The position numbers were made by a program, and so were the translations under genes. The notes under the pieces are model-generated. The model searched no databases, had not been told where the DNA came from, and saw only the letters and a program-made list of their open reading frames with translations. A stretch of DNA of 64,000 nt, from positions 369,043 through 433,042 of the forward strand of contig NZ_WPZL01000002.1 of assembly GCF_013031245.1 (NCBI RefSeq), in the 5' to 3' direction. This DNA comes from Ruegeria lacuscaerulensis. Lineage in GTDB: Bacteria; Pseudomonadota; Alphaproteobacteria; Rhodobacterales; Rhodobacteraceae. Shown piece after piece: positions 36,497-45,505 of this stretch; positions within the stretch are counted from its first letter, which is position 1; every line of letters starts with the position of its first letter.

Positions 36497-36685
36497 ATGG
36501 CTGAAAAAACGGTTCAAAAATGGCAACTGCAACGACCATTGTCGTTGACCCAACGGATTGCCGATCTTCAGGCCAGAAAGCCTGAATACATCAACCACGG
36601 TCAGGCGCTATTGCTGCAACGTACCGCCGCTGCGTCGTTGCGTGAACAAGTGCTCGCCGACGACCGGATCTCACTTGGAGATTGA
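36497..36685 (+). CDS. Small soluble protein of unknown function
   Basis: 62 residues from ATG 36497 with AGGGGA about 6 bases upstream. Composition is protein-like: a Gln-rich amphipathic start (KTVQKWQLQRPLSLTQRIAD) followed by charged helices. It lies between the cytochrome gene and the convergent rlmE gene, ending 2 bases before it. No family recognised. The frame continues upstream to an ATG at 36455, but that part lies outside the ribosome site and looks non-coding. Confidence 0.5.
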   Translation: MAEKTVQKWQLQRPLSLTQRIADLQARKPEYINHGQALLLQRTAAASLREQVLADDRISLGD

Positions 36686-36687
36686 CG

Positions 36688-37404
36688 CTAGCCGCGGAAT
36701 CCTGTGGCTACCACGAACTTCTCTGAACTGTCCGAGCGTGATGCAGGCGGTTTCACATTCGCCACTTTGTCGAATTTCTGTTTCAATAGCTTCTGCAGAT
36801 CGCCTTCCGCGCCGCCGGCCAGAACCTTGGCGACGAAAGTGCCGCCTTCTTCCAGCACGTCAAAGGCAAAGTAAGCCGCCGTTTCACATAGGGCCATGAT
36901 GCGCAGGTGGTCGGTCTGTTTATGCCCGGACGAGGCCGCTGCCATATCCGACATCACCACATCAGCTTTACCGCCCAGCCAGTCTTTGACCTTCTGGTCG
37001 GCGTCGTCCTCCATGAAGTCCAGCACATGTGTTTCTGCGCCGGCAACGGGTTCAATCTCTTGCAGGTCAACGCCCAAAACAGTGCCGATCCGTTTGCCTG
37101 ACCGCTCTCCCAAAGCATTGACACGTTTCACCGCCACCTGACACCAGCCACCGGGGGCGCAACCCAGATCGACCACACGTGCGCCGGGGACGAGAAAACG
37201 GAATTTGTCGTCCAGCTCCAGTATCTTATAAGCCGCGCGCCCGCGATAACCTTCGGCCTGCGCGCGTTTCACATAGGGGTCGTTCAGCTGCCGCTCGAGC
37301 CAGCGGGTCGAACTGAGCTTGCGCCCGCGTGCAGTTTTGACCTTGACCTTCAGGTCGCGCTGTCCGCGACCCGAGGTGTTTTTGCCAGTGGGTGTCTTCG
37401 CCAT
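36688..37404 (-). CDS. rlmE: 23S rRNA (uridine-2'-O)-methyltransferase RlmE
   Basis: 238 residues from ATG 37404, which shares one base with the ppx/gppA stop (TGATG), so the upstream extension in this frame is spurious. A basic N-terminus precedes an FtsJ/RrmJ fold: SAM motif [15 protein letters not shown]. The K-D-K-E catalytic tetrad is Lys in RAAYKILE, Asp in [10 protein letters not shown], Lys in FVAKVLAGG and Glu in SDSSEKF. It methylates U2552 in the A loop of 23S rRNA. Pairing with a Ppx/GppA protein is common in alphaproteobacteria. Confidence 0.93.
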   Translation of the reverse strand: MAKTPTGKNTSGRGQRDLKVKVKTARGRKLSSTRWLERQLNDPYVKRAQAEGYRGRAAYKILELDDKFRFLVPGARVVDLGCAPGGWCQVAVKRVNALGERSGKRIGTVLGVDLQEIEPVAGAETHVLDFMEDDADQKVKDWLGGKADVVMSDMAAASSGHKQTDHLRIMALCETAAYFAFDVLEEGGTFVAKVLAGGAEGDLQKLLKQKFDKVANVKPPASRSDSSEKFVVATGFRG

Positions 37405-38516
37405 CAGAACGGTCCGTCTTCCAATACGCCGTCCGCACTCATTTGCGCATAAAGCAAACCTTCGCGCAGCCCCCGGTCCGCCACGGAAAGGCGGTCGGTG
37501 GGCCAGCAACGGAGCAATGCCTGCAATATGGCCGAGCCGGACATGATCAGGGCCTGCCGGTCATCGCCGATACGCGGATCTCGCCGCCGCCCCAGTGGGC
37601 CGAGTTCTAAGTAACCCCGTATCACTTTGTCAATCTGATCGCTGGTCATGCGCAGACCGTCCACCTTGGTGCGGTCATAACGCTTCAGTCCCAGATGAGA
37701 GGCGGCCACAGTCGTCACGGTGCCGCTGGTGCCGACGATCTGAAACCCTTCGCGGGCTTGTTCGTCTTTGTACGGGGCAAAATCGGCGAGGTTTTCTTCG
37801 AAGAACCAGCTCATCAGGGCAAACCGGGCCGAGTCGTCCTCAACATCGTTAAACTGATCCCGCAGTGTTGCCACTCCAAGCGGTACGCTTATCCAATCCA
37901 CGACTTTAGCCGCCGGAAAGGGGCTGTCGGCGGTGTGAAACCCGTTGTGCAACCGCATAATCGCGGCCGGGCGGTCCCGGCGCGGTACCGAAGAGATGTC
38001 GATCCATACCAGCTCGGTCGATCCACCGCCGATATCAACGACCAACAATTGTTCGGTTTTGATCGACACCAGCGGCGCGCAGGAAATGACGGCCAGACGG
38101 GCCTCTTCCTCAGGCTGAATGATCTCCAGTGTCAGACCGGTTTCACGTTTTACCTGCCGGATGAAATCGCGTGAGTTGCGGGCGCGTCGGCAGGCCTCGG
38201 TCGCGATCAGGCGCATCCGTTTGACCTTGTTGCGTTTCAGCTTTTGCTGACAAATCCGCAGTGCCTGAATCGTGCGCGCCATCGAGGACCGGGACAGTCG
38301 CCCAGTCCGTTCCAAGCCTGCGCCCAGCTGCACAGACTTCGAAAAGCTGTCTACCACATGGAACCCGCTGCCCTTGGGCTGCGCTATCAACATGCGGCAG
38401 CTATTTGTCCCCAGATCCAGCGCCGCATACAACGCATCTGGATCGGGTCTTGCCGGCGCGGGGCTTTCGACCGCCTTCGGGAACGCGCCCGCACCTTTGG
38501 GACGCTTGGGCGCCAT
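37404..38516 (-). CDS. Ppx/GppA family phosphatase
   Basis: 370 residues from ATG 38516, chosen for GAGGG 8 bases upstream over the in-frame start at 38585. The ASKHA fold shows phosphate-1 motif [16 protein letters not shown], the EEEARLA segment, phosphate-2 motif [14 protein letters not shown] and the [10 protein letters not shown] adenosine-side loop. It hydrolyses polyphosphate or (p)ppGpp; which of the two cannot be read here. It lacks the long C-terminal HD extension of E. coli Ppx. Coupled to rlmE by TGATG. Confidence 0.9.
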   Translation of the reverse strand: MAPKRPKGAGAFPKAVESPAPARPDPDALYAALDLGTNSCRMLIAQPKGSGFHVVDSFSKSVQLGAGLERTGRLSRSSMARTIQALRICQQKLKRNKVKRMRLIATEACRRARNSRDFIRQVKRETGLTLEIIQPEEEARLAVISCAPLVSIKTEQLLVVDIGGGSTELVWIDISSVPRRDRPAAIMRLHNGFHTADSPFPAAKVVDWISVPLGVATLRDQFNDVEDDSARFALMSWFFEENLADFAPYKDEQAREGFQIVGTSGTVTTVAASHLGLKRYDRTKVDGLRMTSDQIDKVIRGYLELGPLGRRRDPRIGDDRQALIMSGSAILQALLRCWPTDRLSVADRGLREGLLYAQMSADGVLEDGPF

Positions 38517-38756
38517 CTTAACGCCCTCCGATTTTCGAGTTACCCCGACCATAGGTCGGCCAATTCGTTCGCGCAAGACGCTCATTATAGTGATGAGAAT
38601 TTTGATGTGCGCATTCGTAAAAGAGTTCGTTACAACCGCGGTATCCCACCGTGGGCAAAAACGTCGTTAGAAATACGCCTTGTGTCGAAAATCGACCGAC
38701 CTTGGCCCATATAGAAGTCTAGAACCGGTCCATCTGGTTAGGAGGAATCAAAGGCA

Positions 38757-39053
38757 ATGCCTGACGTCACCATCGTATACTGGCGCGACATTCCCGCTCA
38801 GGTCATCGTCGGCAAAGGTCGCCGAGGTGCCAAGCGGCAGCTGGAAGAGCGGTTCGAGCAAGCGATCGACCGTGCTGCCATGAAGGTGAACGCCAAAGAC
38901 AGTGATGCCTACCTGGCCGAGTGGCGCAAGGCCGAGCCTTTTGCGGTCGAAGGTGACCCGGCAGAAATCGCCGAGGCAGAAGCCGTGCGTCTTGAAACGG
39001 AATACGATCAGGAGCGTGTCAAAGCCCTGATCGCCAACGACGGTTGGGCATAA
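38757..39053 (+). CDS. PF13769-type 'virulence factor' protein, one-carbon operon
   Basis: 98 residues with a strong AGGAGG-type ribosome site. Opens with DVTIVYWRDIPAQVIVGKG and has an acidic/basic helical body (RGAKRQLEERFEQAIDRAAM). Proteins of this family are annotated as virulence factors, with no direct evidence. Here it sits 27 bases before a MetF-like reductase and a corrinoid methyltransferase, so a role in tetrahydrofolate one-carbon metabolism, perhaps as a partner protein, is more likely. Confidence 0.8.
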   Translation: MPDVTIVYWRDIPAQVIVGKGRRGAKRQLEERFEQAIDRAAMKVNAKDSDAYLAEWRKAEPFAVEGDPAEIAEAEAVRLETEYDQERVKALIANDGWA

Positions 39054-39080
39054 GCCCAAATTCTAATGTGGGAGGCCGCA

Positions 39081-40007
39081 ATGGCTTTGCTGAACTTCAA
39101 GAAACGTGATGCGGCCGAAAAGGCCCCGGTAAACCCGACCGTCGAAGCCTTCTTGCAGGGCTATTCGATCGAGGTAATGCCGCGTACCGCTGAAAAGGTC
39201 GAGGATTTCCGCGCGCTGCTGCCCGAAGGCACGCGCGTTTACATCGCCCATATCGAGGGCACCCCGATCGAGGATATGGTCAAGACCGCAAAGCGGATCG
39301 CGGCCGAAGGTTACCCGGTTATGCCGCACTTTCCGGCGCGGATCATCAAGGACGCGGCGACGCTGGAGAACTGGATCTCCATGTATCAGGGCGAGGCGGG
39401 CGTCGATCAGGCATTGCTGCTGGCCGGTGGTGTCGAAAAGCCACACGGCGAATTCCACAGCTCGATGCAACTGCTGGAGACCGGTCTGTTCGACAAGGCG
39501 GGCTTCAAGCGTCTGAACGTGGCTGGCCACCCTGAGGGCAACAAGGATATTGATCCGGACGGCTCGACCAAGAACGTCGATGATGCATTGCGCTGGAAGC
39601 AGAAATTCAGCGAGACTACGGACGCTGAAATGGCGCTAGCCACGCAGTTTGCGTTTGATGCGAAACCGATCATCGCATGGGCTGACGATCTGAAAGCAGC
39701 CGGTATCGACCTGCCAGTCCATATCGGTATCGCGGGTCCGGCCAAGCTGCAGACGCTGATCAAATTCGCAATTGCCTGCGGCGTGGGCCCGTCGCTGAAG
39801 GTTTTGCAAAAGCGTGCGATGGATGTGTCCAAGCTGTTGCTGCCCTATGAGCCGACCGATGTGATCACCGAACTGGCCAACCACAAGGCTGCCAATCCGG
39901 ATTTCAACATCACCAATGTACACTTCTTCCCGCTTGGTGGTATCAAGACCAACGCCAACTGGGCAATCGATAACGGCGGCGCTTCGGCAAAGCCCGTAAA
40001 CTCCTAA
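39081..40007 (+). CDS. Methylenetetrahydrofolate reductase (MetF-like)
   Basis: 308 residues from ATG 39081 with GGGAGG 6 bases upstream. TIM-barrel pattern of the MTHFR superfamily: an early SIEVMPRT strand with the conserved Glu, a VYIAHIEGTPI strand, PHFPARI, the GVDQALLLAGG FAD-side segment, NVAGHPEGNKDI and NVHFFPLGGIKTNA. The family interconverts 5,10-methylene- and 5-methyl-THF. Lying just before a methyl-THF:corrinoid methyltransferase, it probably handles methyl groups moved into or out of the THF pool from methylated compounds (inference). Confidence 0.88.
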   Translation: MALLNFKKRDAAEKAPVNPTVEAFLQGYSIEVMPRTAEKVEDFRALLPEGTRVYIAHIEGTPIEDMVKTAKRIAAEGYPVMPHFPARIIKDAATLENWISMYQGEAGVDQALLLAGGVEKPHGEFHSSMQLLETGLFDKAGFKRLNVAGHPEGNKDIDPDGSTKNVDDALRWKQKFSETTDAEMALATQFAFDAKPIIAWADDLKAAGIDLPVHIGIAGPAKLQTLIKFAIACGVGPSLKVLQKRAMDVSKLLLPYEPTDVITELANHKAANPDFNITNVHFFPLGGIKTNANWAIDNGGASAKPVNS

Positions 40008-40016
40008 GGATCGGAC

Positions 40017-41078
40017 ATGACCCGTACAGTCGTAGAATCAAAAACAAAAACCGCCATCCTGGGCTTTGACGAACCGTTCTGCGTTATTGGTGAACGGATC
40101 AACCCGACCGGCCGTAAAAAGCTGGCCGCTGAACTGGAAGCAGGCGATTTCTCGACTGTCGAGAAAGATGCGCTGGCTCAGGTTGCCGCTGGCGCGACCG
40201 TTCTGGATATCAATGCGGGCGTCGTCTACAACTCGAACCCCAACCCGAACGAGACCGAGCCGCCGCTGATGACCAAGATCGTCGAGCTGGTTCAGGGTCT
40301 GGTCGATGTGCCTCTGTGCATCGACTCGTCGGTTCCCGGTGCCCTAGAAGCTGGCCTTGAAGCCGCGGCTGGTCGTCCGCTGCTGAACTCGGTCACGGGC
40401 GAAGAAGAGCGCCTGGAAATGGTTCTGCCGCTGGTCAAGAAGTACAACGTTCCGGTTGTGGCGATCTCGAACGACGACACCGGCATCTCGGAAGACCCGG
40501 ATGTGCGCTTTGAGGTTGCCAAGAAGATCGTTGAACGCGCCGCAGATTTCGGCATCCCCGCGCATGACATTGTCGTTGATCCGCTGGTGATGCCGATCGG
40601 TGCGATGGCAACTGCCGGTCAGCAGGTGTTTGCTCTGGTCCGCCGTCTGCGGGAAGAACTGGGTGTGAACACCACCTGCGGCGCGTCCAACATCTCGTTC
40701 GGTCTGCCGAACCGTCACGGCATCAACAACGCCTTCCTGCCAATGGCGATGGGCGCCGGCATGACCTCGGCGATCATGAACCCGGTGGCGCTGCCGGTTG
40801 GTCCCAAGAAACTGGCCGAGAAAAAAGCCGAAGTTGAAGCCAAAGGCATCGTCCTGCCTGCGGATATGGATGATGAGACATTCTGTCAGATGTTCGGTTT
40901 GGGCTCGACCAAGCCGCGCGCCGGTAAGGAAATGGAGGCCATCCGCGCCGCCAACCTGCTGACCAATAACGACCCGCACGGTGGTGCCTGGATCAAGTTC
41001 AACAAAGCGCCTGACGAGGCTGGCGCTGCCGGTGCCGCAGGCGGCCGTCGCGGCGGTGGTCGCCGTCGTCGCGCCTGA
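40017..41078 (+). CDS. Methyltetrahydrofolate:corrinoid methyltransferase, Arg-rich C-terminus
   Basis: 353 residues, 9 bases after the MetF-like gene. The DHPS-like pterin-binding barrel begins FCVIGERINPTGRKKL and includes GATVLDINAG, PLCIDSSVPGALEAGL, VVAISNDDTGI and CGASNISFGLPNR, all typical of the pterin-binding domain (PF00809) of MeTr-type enzymes. It transfers methyl between methyl-THF and a corrinoid protein. An Ala/Gly/Arg tail (AAGGRRGGGRRRRA) extends past the barrel; a similar tail ends the corrinoid-activation protein at 50175. The corrinoid protein itself is not in the window. Confidence 0.9.
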   Translation: MTRTVVESKTKTAILGFDEPFCVIGERINPTGRKKLAAELEAGDFSTVEKDALAQVAAGATVLDINAGVVYNSNPNPNETEPPLMTKIVELVQGLVDVPLCIDSSVPGALEAGLEAAAGRPLLNSVTGEEERLEMVLPLVKKYNVPVVAISNDDTGISEDPDVRFEVAKKIVERAADFGIPAHDIVVDPLVMPIGAMATAGQQVFALVRRLREELGVNTTCGASNISFGLPNRHGINNAFLPMAMGAGMTSAIMNPVALPVGPKKLAEKKAEVEAKGIVLPADMDDETFCQMFGLGSTKPRAGKEMEAIRAANLLTNNDPHGGAWIKFNKAPDEAGAAGAAGGRRGGGRRRRA

Positions 41079-41100
41079 CAGACAACGCTCTGAAGACAGA

Positions 41101-41131
41101 GGCCGGGCCATGTGCCCGGCCTTATTCGTTT
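41101..41131 (+). terminator. Rho-independent terminator of one-carbon operon
   Basis: GGCCGGGC at 41101-41108 pairs with GCCCGGCC at 41114-41121 with a 5-base loop, followed by TTATTCGTTTT. It lies 23 bases after the methyltransferase stop. Confidence 0.85.
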
Positions 41132-41206
41132 TGACACTGATCATTGTCGGAACCTGACCGGCTTGCAACAATAGCGAAATTCCCATTGCAAGGTTCAGGT
41201 AAACAG

Positions 41207-42034
41207 ATGAGCAAACATCACCCGCCGAATTTGTCGGACGCCGACCTCAGCAAGCGCCTGGGGAAGCAGGAGTACTTTAATCAACTTGCCGAACTGCAAG
41301 CCCAGCTTGCCATAATCCAGCAAGCCTTCCTGTTCCATGGTGTCAAAGGCGTCCTTGTTTTTGAGGGCTGGGATGCCGCCGGAAAAGGGGGAACGATACG
41401 TCGGATCAGTCAGGCTCTGGACCCTCGCAGTTTCAAGGTGTGGCCGATCGGTGCACCACGCAATTACTACCTGAACCGCCACTACCTGTTGCGTTTCTGG
41501 GAGCGGCTGCCACCGGAAGGTGCAATATCGGCTTTTGACCGCAGCTGGTACGGAAGGGTTCTGGTCGAGCGTCTGGAGAAATTCACGCCAGAGGAGCGCT
41601 GGCAGGCTGCCTATCGGGAGATAAATGATTTTGAGCGTATGCTGGTTGATGACGGCACCCGCATCGTAAAACTGTTCTTCCACATTTCTCCGGAAGAGCA
41701 GATGGAGCGTTTTACAGAACGGCTGAGGAATCCGTTAAAGCGCTGGAAATTGACCTACGAGGACTTCCGCAATCGCGAGCGTTGGGCCGATGCTGAAGTA
41801 GCAATTGATGAAATGCTAGCGCGCACGTCCACTGATATTGCACCTTGGCATGTCATTCCGGCGAATAACAAAAAGTATGCCCGAATCAAAGCAATGCGCG
41901 CGATAGTTGACACATTCTCAAAAGACCTCGACCTGACACCGCAGCATTTGGATCGACGAACTTTGGATGCCGCGAGTGAAGCTCTGGATGTTGACCAATC
42001 GCTGATTGACAGTCTGCGATCGCGGACAGAGTAA
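41207..42034 (+). CDS. Polyphosphate kinase 2 family protein
   Basis: 275 residues from ATG 41207; AGGTAA upstream suits this start better than the frame from 41144. It contains Walker A GWDAAGKGGT (54-63), Walker B-like DRSWYGR (111-117) and an acidic lid with REINDFER and KLFFHIS. PPK2 transfers phosphate between polyphosphate and nucleoside mono- or diphosphates. Length and motifs suggest a single-domain PPK2. A Ppx/GppA gene lies 4 kb away, so polyphosphate turnover genes are close but not in one operon. Confidence 0.92.
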   Translation: MSKHHPPNLSDADLSKRLGKQEYFNQLAELQAQLAIIQQAFLFHGVKGVLVFEGWDAAGKGGTIRRISQALDPRSFKVWPIGAPRNYYLNRHYLLRFWERLPPEGAISAFDRSWYGRVLVERLEKFTPEERWQAAYREINDFERMLVDDGTRIVKLFFHISPEEQMERFTERLRNPLKRWKLTYEDFRNRERWADAEVAIDEMLARTSTDIAPWHVIPANNKKYARIKAMRAIVDTFSKDLDLTPQHLDRRTLDAASEALDVDQSLIDSLRSRTE

Positions 42035-42110
42035 ACCATCAAACGGGTGCGGACTTTCGCCGAAAGGTTCTTGAAGTCGATCGGGCCAGAGTGCTATCCA
42101 AAACAGCGCG

Positions 42111-42184
42111 GCGGGTATGATGTAATGGTAGCCTGTCAGCTTCCCAAGCTGAACGCGCGGGTTCGATTCCCGCTACCCGCTCCA
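42111..42184 (+). tRNA. tRNA-Gly(CCC)
   Basis: Acceptor GCGGGTA pairs with TACCCGC. The D loop has AATGGTA, the anticodon loop TTCCCAA carries CCC, the T arm is CGGG-TTCGATT-CCCG, and CCA is encoded after discriminator T. Total 74 bases with a complete cloverleaf. Confidence 0.95.
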
Positions 42185-42478
42185 TTAAACTCCGCTAACC
42201 ATATTAAAAATAATAATAAAAAGTACGGAGCCGAAGCTGCTCCACATTTTGCCCTACATTTGAGTTTTGATACGCGCTGATTGGCTTGTCTTCCGTTTTG
42301 CGATAGAGACCGCTCCTGAATTATGAACTTTCAGGTTAGTCGAAACTGAGATTGTGCGTTCGGGAGGAAAATGGATCCCGCTGTTGCAACCAATCAACCC
42401 TATGTCCAGAAAGTGGACACTATCATTCGAAAGCGTAGCTCCAAGACTATTTTTTGCCCAAGGTCGTCGTTCTTTTGA
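42185..42478. other. AT-rich spacer after tRNA-Gly with a small ORF
   Basis: An A/T-rich start follows the tRNA. ATG 42371 with GGAGG 4 bases upstream opens a 35-codon frame that ends at 42478, one base before the methyltransferase fragment; its sequence is not recognised and it may be the shifted N-terminal side of that relic. Nothing else supportable here. Confidence 0.3.
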
Positions 42479-42856
42479 ATGGCTGCCTTGTCCGCTCTCC
42501 GATTGGCTCCGCTTTTTGCGAAAATGCTCGACAGGTTTTTCGGCGATGGCACCATCGCGCCATGGGAAATGGTCTATTCACTTGGTGACCGCGAGCGACT
42601 ACGCGATTTAGCCTCGGGAGCCGGTTTCCGCGATGCGCATGTCACGATTGATGTAAAATTCGCCCGCTACCCTGACCCGGATGCATTCATTGCCGGAGCT
42701 ACCGCAGGTTCTCCGATGTCCGAAACCATGGCTGAAATATCCGAGACTGAGCAAGATAGGCTGATCGGAGAGATTGTTGCCGAGCATTCACATTATCACG
42801 ATGACGATGGCCTCACTGTTCTAGCGGAATGTCTAACCCTGACGGCAAGGAAATAG
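42479..42856 (+). pseudogene. SAM-dependent methyltransferase C-terminal remnant
   Basis: 125 codons resemble only the C-terminal half of UbiE-like methyltransferases (an LAPLFAKMLDRF helix, then APWEMVYSLGDRERLRDLA, GFRDAHV and a terminal LTARK). The SAM-binding GxGxG region is missing and no upstream frame supplies it. The relic lies between tRNA-Gly and a cyclase-like gene, in a stretch with looser gene packing. It could instead be a short protein, but truncation is simpler. Confidence 0.5.
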
Positions 42857-43123
42857 GGCGTCCGCTTTCTCCCGCTCACCGGACGCTAAACGCCACTGAC
42901 TCACATAATGCCTGATAGAATTCGTGAGATGACCGCTACGAGCCCTATCCGGTCATTGCCACACATTTAGGTGCTGGGGGTGCATTGGGCCGATTTGAGC
43001 GGTTACTCACGGCGATCTGAAATTGAGAGCTCTTTGGCCCGTCTGGCCATGACAGTCGCTTGCGTGTACCTTTCCAGTACAGGTGCAAAAAACCGTACCA
43101 GCCGCTCTTTGGGGAGGGGGACG

Positions 43124-44203
43124 ATGACAGCAACACACACTGGGTATCTGCTAATCGCAGATATATCGGGTTACACACAATTTCTGACATCCTCGGAAAT
43201 GGACCATGCCAATCCTATCCTGCAATCGCTGCTGGCCGCTCTGATTGAGCAGGTGGGCGATCCGTTGCATTTTTGGAAAACCGAAGGCGATGCTGTCCTT
43301 GCATATTCGACACGCCAGGATTTCCCATCAGGCGAGACGTTTCTGACCATCTGCGAAAACCTGTACAACGCATTTACCCTCAGGCGGCAGGAAATAATCG
43401 CCAACACAACATGCCCATGCCGAGCTTGTGCCAATGTCGGCAACCTGGACCTCAAAATCATCGCCCATCATGGCCAATTTGACGAAATGCAGCTTGGCCC
43501 GACTAAGGACATTTCGGGATCCGATGTCATTCTTGTTCACCGGATGACGAAGACAGACGTGGCTGAGAACACCAGCATTCGCAGCTATGCCTTGTTCAGC
43601 GAAGCGGCCGCAAACGCCATGGATATCAGTGATATAATGGAGCCCTATTCGCAGGACATCGAACATTTTGGTGAAGTCCGCATGATGGTCTACGATTTGG
43701 CCAAATCATGGGAAAAAATGCGTGCTGACCGACAACGCGAATTCCTCGAAGAACTGGATGGCGTATGGACCCTGCGATATCATTTCGACGCCCCCATTGG
43801 GGTCGTTTGGGAAGCTCTCGTCGCTCCCGAACACAAACTGAAGTGGATGAACCGCGTCAGCGATATCAAGATGGAAAACCCCCTAGGACGCCTTGGACCG
43901 GGGTCGGGCTATCATTGCGCGCACGAAATGGCTCAATTTTTCTATCGTGTCACAGATTGGGAACCCTTTGATTATTTTTCGACGCGCATTCTGGACCCTG
44001 CGCGCCCAGACATCAGCTTCCCTGAGACCTACCATCTGACGAAAACAAACACGGGCACTGAGCTGCGCTACACAATGGGTATGGCGACCGATGCCGATGG
44101 CGTGCGTTCGGAAATTTCTGAACAAGAATGTTCCGCGTTCTTGGCAGAGTTCTGGGCTGTGTCTTTTGCCGACATGAATGAGCAACTCCGCCAATCCAAT
44201 TAG
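43124..44203 (+). CDS. DUF2652 cyclase-like domain + SRPBCC domain protein
   Basis: 360 residues from ATG 43124, with a GGGGAGGGGG stretch upstream. The N-terminal half is DUF2652-like. It has YLLIADISGYTQFL and HFWKTEGDAVLAY, which mimic the two metal-binding Asp segments of class III nucleotide cyclases, then CPCRACANVGNLDLKIIAHHG, a Cys cluster (C-x-C-x2-C) that could bind metal. The C-terminal half (about 205-360) is a SRPBCC/START-like fold (VWEALVAPEHKLKWMN and GTELRYTMGM). Function unknown; no transmitter domain or membrane anchor. An isolated gene in a loosely packed region. Confidence 0.75.
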   Translation: MTATHTGYLLIADISGYTQFLTSSEMDHANPILQSLLAALIEQVGDPLHFWKTEGDAVLAYSTRQDFPSGETFLTICENLYNAFTLRRQEIIANTTCPCRACANVGNLDLKIIAHHGQFDEMQLGPTKDISGSDVILVHRMTKTDVAENTSIRSYALFSEAAANAMDISDIMEPYSQDIEHFGEVRMMVYDLAKSWEKMRADRQREFLEELDGVWTLRYHFDAPIGVVWEALVAPEHKLKWMNRVSDIKMENPLGRLGPGSGYHCAHEMAQFFYRVTDWEPFDYFSTRILDPARPDISFPETYHLTKTNTGTELRYTMGMATDADGVRSEISEQECSAFLAEFWAVSFADMNEQLRQSN

Positions 44204-44410
44204 CACTATTCTACCCGAAGGTCGAAAGAACGCCGCAACACTGAACAGTGTGAGGTCAGCTTTGACCGCGAAGTAGATGTAGCAGGAAACGACCCGGCGG
44301 CAGGACTGCGCAGATAGTGAACACGTTGCCTCGTTGCGTTGGCGATGTACCACAGGCGCGGTCCGTCAGCGCAAGGGGGTTGTATCGACTGTTAGGCAGC
44401 TCGGTTCATT

Positions 44411-44773
44411 TTAAGCGTCGAAGTTCCAGATGTCGCGCTGAACCTTCCAGCCGTCGTCGCCTTTGCGGAAGTAGAGAATATACTTCCCAGAGAGTTCTTG
44501 CCCGCCCATCGAGCCCGTCAGCGTTCCCATCGTAACGGCAAAGTCTCCGCTGATATGTGCTGCGGTTGGATTGGCCACAACGTCGTTCAGCCCCCCGTCA
44601 ATTGCTGCCTGCCAATACTCGCGGATAGCTGCGTGACCTGACATTGTCGGCGCGCCCGGCGGCATGACCGCGCCATCTTCGGCGTACGGCGCCGTCGCTT
44701 TACTTGCGTCTTTTGCGTTGATACCTTCGACTATGGCCGCGTCGAGTGCCTTTACAGTATCAACATCCGACAT
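44411..44773 (-). CDS. SnoaL/DUF4440-like small protein
   Basis: 120 residues from ATG 44773 with GGAGGAA just upstream. A cone-shaped alpha+beta pattern of the NTF2-like superfamily: helix-rich start, the YAEDGAVMPPGAP turn, a beta-sheet second half ending GWKVQRDIWNFDA. Family members are often small ligand-binding or isomerase-like proteins. No partner is encoded next to it. Confidence 0.78.
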   Translation of the reverse strand: MSDVDTVKALDAAIVEGINAKDASKATAPYAEDGAVMPPGAPTMSGHAAIREYWQAAIDGGLNDVVANPTAAHISGDFAVTMGTLTGSMGGQELSGKYILYFRKGDDGWKVQRDIWNFDA

Positions 44774-45505
44774 CTTTTCCTCCCGAGTTATCCCGCTATG
44801 TCCACAGACTACCACAGAAGCCTGAGTCGATGCTCATCTACGATGCCCAATCTAAGTTTACCCAACGAAACTCTTAAGATACGGGAAATGAATTGTGGTG
44901 GCCTTAGCCATTATGTCGCTGTTCTTCACCCACAGGATGAACGGCGGCTTTGTTGCGATAGCGGATATAGCTTCGATTTTGCCGAACGTCGGCTCTTCTG
45001 GTACGAAGCAGTCGTTGAAATTGGGTCTGTTTTTGGGTCCTGACCCTAGAATGCTCCTTTGTTCGAGCAGAGGGCAGCGAACCTAATTAGCAGTATCGCG
45101 CAGACGATGTAACCGCCGTTATACATTCTTCTCAAATGTAGTTTTTATTTAAGATTACAGTTATTTGGCTCGAGCGGACAGAGCGAAGCAAATTGAACGT
45201 CGCTATACCGCTACCTTTTTCCTTTAATGGGTTGCGGAAAGGCGATTTCTGCCTCTAGCCATATATGCCCTACACTCGCGGTGGGCTTATTTGCAACAAA
45301 CTGCAACAACCGGCCACAGCCCGAATTTACAAAATCCAACACTGACAGATGACTAGAGGTCATTTGCAAAATGTTGCAACAGTAACATGGAGCGGGCTGC
45401 CCGCTCCAAGTTTCCTCTTTAAGCGCATGTAACGAAACAAAAAATGGCGCTTTTTGATTCGAGACCTCAGCATCACTTAGCTGGGCTTGCTGTCCCGAGG
45501 TCAGC
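44774..45505. other. Long intergenic region with no convincing gene
   Basis: About 730 bases. Short forward frames at 44798-45086 are not protein-like. Two adjacent direct repeats TTGCAACAAA and CTGCAACAAC (45291-45310) and a third TTGCAACA (45374-45381) occur in its second half, followed by the hairpin at 45389. The leftover of a lost gene or a regulatory spacer are both possible. Confidence 0.4.
45389..45407. terminator. Hairpin downstream of cyclase gene
   Basis: GGAGCGGG at 45389-45396 pairs with CCCGCTCC at 45400-45407 around a 3-base loop. It lies about 100 bases after the reverse-strand cyclase stop. No proper T-tract on either side, so termination is possible but unproved. Confidence 0.4.

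Noticed and set aside
44798..45086. Short forward frames in the 44.8-45.1 kb gap
   Set aside because: Low protein-likeness, mutually overlapping and no ribosome site.
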